Assembly: GCA_963721905.1 (NCBI GenBank)
Contig: CAVRMF010000030.1
Span: forward strand, 1 to 64,000
DNA: 64,000 nucleotides
From: Roseiarcus sp963721905
GTDB taxonomy: Bacteria; Pseudomonadota; Alphaproteobacteria; Rhizobiales; Beijerinckiaceae
Direction: 5' to 3'
Positions 61,776 through 64,000 of the stretch are shown one piece after another; position 1 is the first letter of the stretch; the number at the start of each line of letters is the position of its first letter. The notes beneath the pieces are model-generated. The model was not told the origin of the DNA and did not search any database. It saw only the letters and a list, made by a program, of their open reading frames with translations. Made by a program: the position numbers and the translations under genes.

Positions 61776-62183
61776 ATGGAAAATGATCATGCAATCGGAT
61801 ACACAGTCCTAATTATCGTCACCTGCTTCACGCCCACCATCATTGCGCACCTGCGCGGGCATAACAGCAGAACCGCTATCGGCTTCTTGAACTTTCTCAC
61901 CGTTGCCGGGACGATCGTCAGTGCAGTGTTTTCGATCGTCGTGATTGGGCTTCCACTGTTCGGTCTCGCATCCATTTTTTGGTTTGCTGCGTTGGTGTGG
62001 AGCTTAACCGGCAACACCCGCCATCGCGACCGCCGCCGGGCGCGAATGGACGCGCGTGAGATCGCGTTGGCGCTGGCCCGCTTCTCTCGCGCCGAACCGC
62101 CGCCGCTCATTATGCCGCCGATGACCGCGTCGCGAGACGCGGTGACCCTGCTGACGGATAAGAGACCGAGGCCCTCGCGATAG
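61776..62183 (+). CDS. Superinfection-immunity-like membrane protein
   Basis: The 135-residue protein begins with two hydrophobic segments (YTVLIIVTCFTPTIIAHL, then TVAGTIVSAVFSIVVIGLPL) around a HNSRTAIGFLN motif. This matches the superinfection immunity family of small membrane proteins, which block DNA injection by related phages. The C-terminal half is a basic, probably cytoplasmic tail. GAGA lies upstream of ATG 61776. It follows a strong terminator, so it is its own transcription unit. It is a lone cargo gene; no other phage gene is adjacent. Confidence 0.7.
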   Translation: MENDHAIGYTVLIIVTCFTPTIIAHLRGHNSRTAIGFLNFLTVAGTIVSAVFSIVVIGLPLFGLASIFWFAALVWSLTGNTRHRDRRRARMDAREIALALARFSRAEPPPLIMPPMTASRDAVTLLTDKRPRPSR

Positions 62184-62806
62184 CCATCGGCGCACCGCAT
62201 GTGCACGTTCCAGCCAAGGCTTCGCGCTATCCACACCGTTGCAGACCCCCGGCAGGCGACTGGGCGCACTTTTGCAGCTGATTTCCTGCACCGAGTAACC
62301 CATTGATTCCATTGACGCCGAGTCGCAATGCAAAAATCTTGCAGACTGTGCGAGAACTCGGTCCGGGGCTCCGTACTGTCGCTCAGAGAATGAAATTTCG
62401 CGATTTTTTCAGCTCTCCTCGATCGTAGGCCTCGAAATCCGGGCAGCGCTTGATGTCCGCCGGAGTTTTCGCACGGTCTGCTTGATTTCTGCTCCACCGG
62501 CAACGCCCGCCCGCCTCAGGTCGATTTGGCCGGTTTGCTTAAAGGCATCAGTGAAGCGGACCACGAGACGAACTTTCGGCGTGCCGCGATCTTCCGCCGA
62601 CGCGCGGCGCGGCCCTGCATTGGCGGAAAATTGGCGATATGGTAACTGCGCGTGGCTGTCGAACCGTCGGCTACGCGTTTGGATGCAGAGGGCGCCGGGA
62701 TGTTCTGCCGCAATTGTCGCCGACCAATTCCGCGAGGCTGGCGCGCCGGCATGTCCGATGCTGCGATGTCCGAAATTGCAGCTGCGAACGTCGACGGACT
62801 TCGCCT
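62184..62806. other. Non-coding spacer
   Basis: No gene is supported in this 620-bp stretch; minus-strand frames here have poor composition. It should hold the promoter of the mrp operon. No terminator, riboswitch or repeat was recognised. Confidence 0.4.
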
Positions 62807-63307
62807 TTGAGCGCGCGTGAAGATGACCGGCCGCCGCGACTCGCGAGCGCCGCGGCGTCGCGAGCGGTCCTCTTCCTCGCCTTCTGGCTGGCGATTTCCG
62901 GCTGGAAGCCGGCGGATCTCCCGGTCGGGCTCGCCGCGGTGGCCGGCGCGACCTGGGTCAGTCTCGCTCTTCTGCCGGCCCGAAGGGCGCGGCTTCGGCT
63001 CGGCGCGCTCGGGAGGCTTGCAGTCAGTTTTTTCCGCGGGTCGGTCGTCTCGGGATTCGACGTGGCGAGACGCGCCTTGCGTCCCGACCTCGACCTGCGC
63101 CCCGGGTTTGTGACGGCGCCTTTGCGTTTGCCGCCGGGCAACGCGCGCAACGCGTTCTCCGCGCTCGCGAGCCTCATGCCGGGCACGCTGCCTGTCGGAA
63201 TGGACGAGCACTCGCTCCTCATTCACGGCCTCGATGTCGCTCAGCCCATCGCGCAGGACGTGGCCCGCGAGGAGACCCTCTTCATGCGGGCGCTCGGCGA
63301 TGAATGA
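62807..63307 (+). CDS. mnhE: Na+/H+ antiporter subunit E
   Basis: The 166-residue membrane protein matches MnhE/MrpE: hydrophobic AVLFLAFWLAISGWKPADLP at the N-terminus, LAVSFFRGSVVSGFDVARRA, and the C-terminal LASLMPGTLPVGMDEHSLLI plus HGLDV. It starts at TTG 62807 with only a weak ACGGA upstream. No good ATG gives full-length homology. It is the first visible gene of the operon and overlaps the mnhF start. Confidence 0.85.
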   Translation: MSAREDDRPPRLASAAASRAVLFLAFWLAISGWKPADLPVGLAAVAGATWVSLALLPARRARLRLGALGRLAVSFFRGSVVSGFDVARRALRPDLDLRPGFVTAPLRLPPGNARNAFSALASLMPGTLPVGMDEHSLLIHGLDVAQPIAQDVAREETLFMRALGDE

Positions 63308-63584
63308 CGCCCTTCTCGTCGCGGCGGGCTTTATCCTGCTGACGGTCGCGGCCGGGCTCGTCCGGCTGCTAAGGGGACCGGGCGACTTCGACCGGATGAT
63401 GGCCGTCCAGCTGCTGGGCACCGGAGGTATCGCTGCGCTCCTCTTGATCGCGTCGGCGACGACCGTCGCCGGCGTCGAGGACGTTGCGCTCGGCCTTGCG
63501 CTTCTCGCGGCCTTCGCCTCGATCGCCTTCGTCAACAGCGCCGACATGGACGGCCCTGAATCTTTGGAGGGCGAGGACGGATGA
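63300..63584 (+). CDS. mnhF: Na+/H+ antiporter subunit F
   Basis: The 94-residue protein has three hydrophobic segments and the RLLRGPGDFDRMMAVQLLGT motif typical of MrpF. ATG 63300 overlaps the end of mnhE by eight bases, indicating translational coupling. MrpF is a small structural subunit of the multi-subunit cation/proton antiporter in the inner membrane. Confidence 0.9.
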   Translation: MNDALLVAAGFILLTVAAGLVRLLRGPGDFDRMMAVQLLGTGGIAALLLIASATTVAGVEDVALGLALLAAFASIAFVNSADMDGPESLEGEDG

Positions 63585-63874
63585 GTCTGGCGCTCGATCT
63601 TTTCAGCCTCATTGCGATCGGCGCGGGCGCGTTTTTCTTTTTCGCCGGCGCGGTCGGGCTCCTGCGCTTTCCTGACTCGCTCACCCGCCTGCATGCCTTG
63701 ACCAAGGCGGACAATCTCGGTCTCGGCCTCATCGTGCTTGGGCTCTTGCCTCGTGCGGGAAGCCTGCTCGATGCGCTGAGGCTCATTGCCATCTGGGCCT
63801 TCGTCCAATTGTCCGGCGCCGCGACCGCGCAACTGATCGGGCGCGCGCTCAGCCGTCGGAGAACGGCCGGGTGA
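63581..63874 (+). CDS. mnhG: Na+/H+ antiporter subunit G
   Basis: The 97-residue protein has three hydrophobic segments and the MrpG motif AVGLLRFPDSLTRLHALTKA followed by DNLGLGLI. ATG 63581 overlaps the mnhF stop by four bases. It functions with the other Mrp subunits in Na+(or K+)/H+ exchange. Confidence 0.92.
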   Translation: MSLALDLFSLIAIGAGAFFFFAGAVGLLRFPDSLTRLHALTKADNLGLGLIVLGLLPRAGSLLDALRLIAIWAFVQLSGAATAQLIGRALSRRRTAG

Positions 63875-64000
63875 GCATTCTTCAGGTCCTCGATCTCGGT
63901 CTTGCGATCCTGGTTTTGGCCGTCGCCGGCTGGACGATCGCCGCGCGCGAGCTCTTCGCCTCGGTGGTCGGCTATGTCGCCTACGGGCTCCTGCTCTCGA
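63871..64000 (+). CDS. Antiporter subunit with DUF4040/MbhD-type N-terminus, partial
   Basis: The gene starts at a GTG overlapping the mnhG stop and runs off the window. The visible 43 codons (LDLGLAILVLAVAGWTIAAR, then ELFASVVGYVAYGLLL) match the DUF4040 (MbhD-like) segment often fused to or next to MnhB in alphaproteobacterial Mrp operons. The order E-F-G-(DUF4040/B) fits such operons. Subunits C and D would be expected beyond the edge. Confidence 0.75.
   Translation, partial: MSILQVLDLGLAILVLAVAGWTIAARELFASVVGYVAYGLLLS

Noticed and set aside
61787..62503. Minus-strand open frame over the superinfection-immunity gene and the following spacer
   Set aside because: It has no ribosome-binding site or homology, and it is antisense to a protein with recognisable membrane segments.
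1..64000. CRISPR array or riboswitch
   Set aside because: No regularly spaced repeats with unique spacers were seen, and no conserved riboswitch core was recognised. The repeats present are palindromic or tandem in-gene types.

Overview
The window is GC-rich DNA from an alphaproteobacterium, most likely of the order Hyphomicrobiales (Rhizobiales). Supporting signs are the divergent mutY/DUF721 pair, a DUF1194 protein, a MarR-GNAT fusion, a DUF1576 permease and GC-rich dispersed palindromic repeats. A Beijerinckiaceae/Methylocystaceae-type relative is plausible, but there is no 16S or methane-oxidation gene here to settle it.

Layout. Bases 1-5500 are a mobile-element zone: an IS91-family Y2 transposase with its linked tyrosine recombinase, a second truncated recombinase, a truncated secreted protein, and an ISAzo13-family transposase sharing an exact 46-bp segment with the broken recombinase. 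Bases 5.7-29 kb are mostly housekeeping: glutamine-dependent NAD synthetase, a MarR-GNAT regulator with a palindromic operator, class A PBP, DNA polymerase III beta clamp, a CrtI-like oxidoreductase, a lytic transglycosylase, a GlcNAc recycling pair (nagA plus a BadF-type kinase), pyroglutamyl peptidase, two acyl-CoA dehydrogenases, a DUF1194 protein, a PDZ pseudoprotease, a HAD phosphatase, mutY, DUF721, dapF and a frameshifted DUF1624 acyltransferase. Bases 29.5-37 kb hold a DUF2817 peptidase-like gene, an operon for a periplasmic molybdenum hydroxylase (triheme cytochrome c, 2Fe-2S subunit, Mo subunit) and an adenylate cyclase-TPR protein.

Bases 37-46 kb contain a TetR regulator between two copies of a 170-bp repeat, tRNA-Tyr, rlmB, a decayed IS630-type element, and an ornithine cyclodeaminase/flavin oxidoreductase catabolic pair, the latter frameshifted, followed by an aldo/keto reductase. 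Bases 46-56 kb carry a patatin phospholipase, a GntP-type permease, an RND efflux pair, a urea transporter and a DUF1576 permease. Bases 55.9-58.9 kb are a graveyard of gene fragments. The end of the window has an AraC regulator, a row of small genes leading to a LuxR protein with a degenerate receiver domain, a strong intrinsic terminator, a superinfection-immunity-like membrane protein, and the start of an mrp (mnh) Na+/H+ antiporter operon that runs off the edge.

Cell-wall genes recur (PBP1A, lytic transglycosylase, GlcNAc-6-P recycling, dapF). I did not find a convincing CRISPR array, riboswitch, complete prophage or clearly new multi-gene system. The most informative oddities are the templated 46-bp repeat, the operator-like palindromes, the degenerate enzymes and receivers, and the fragment graveyard.
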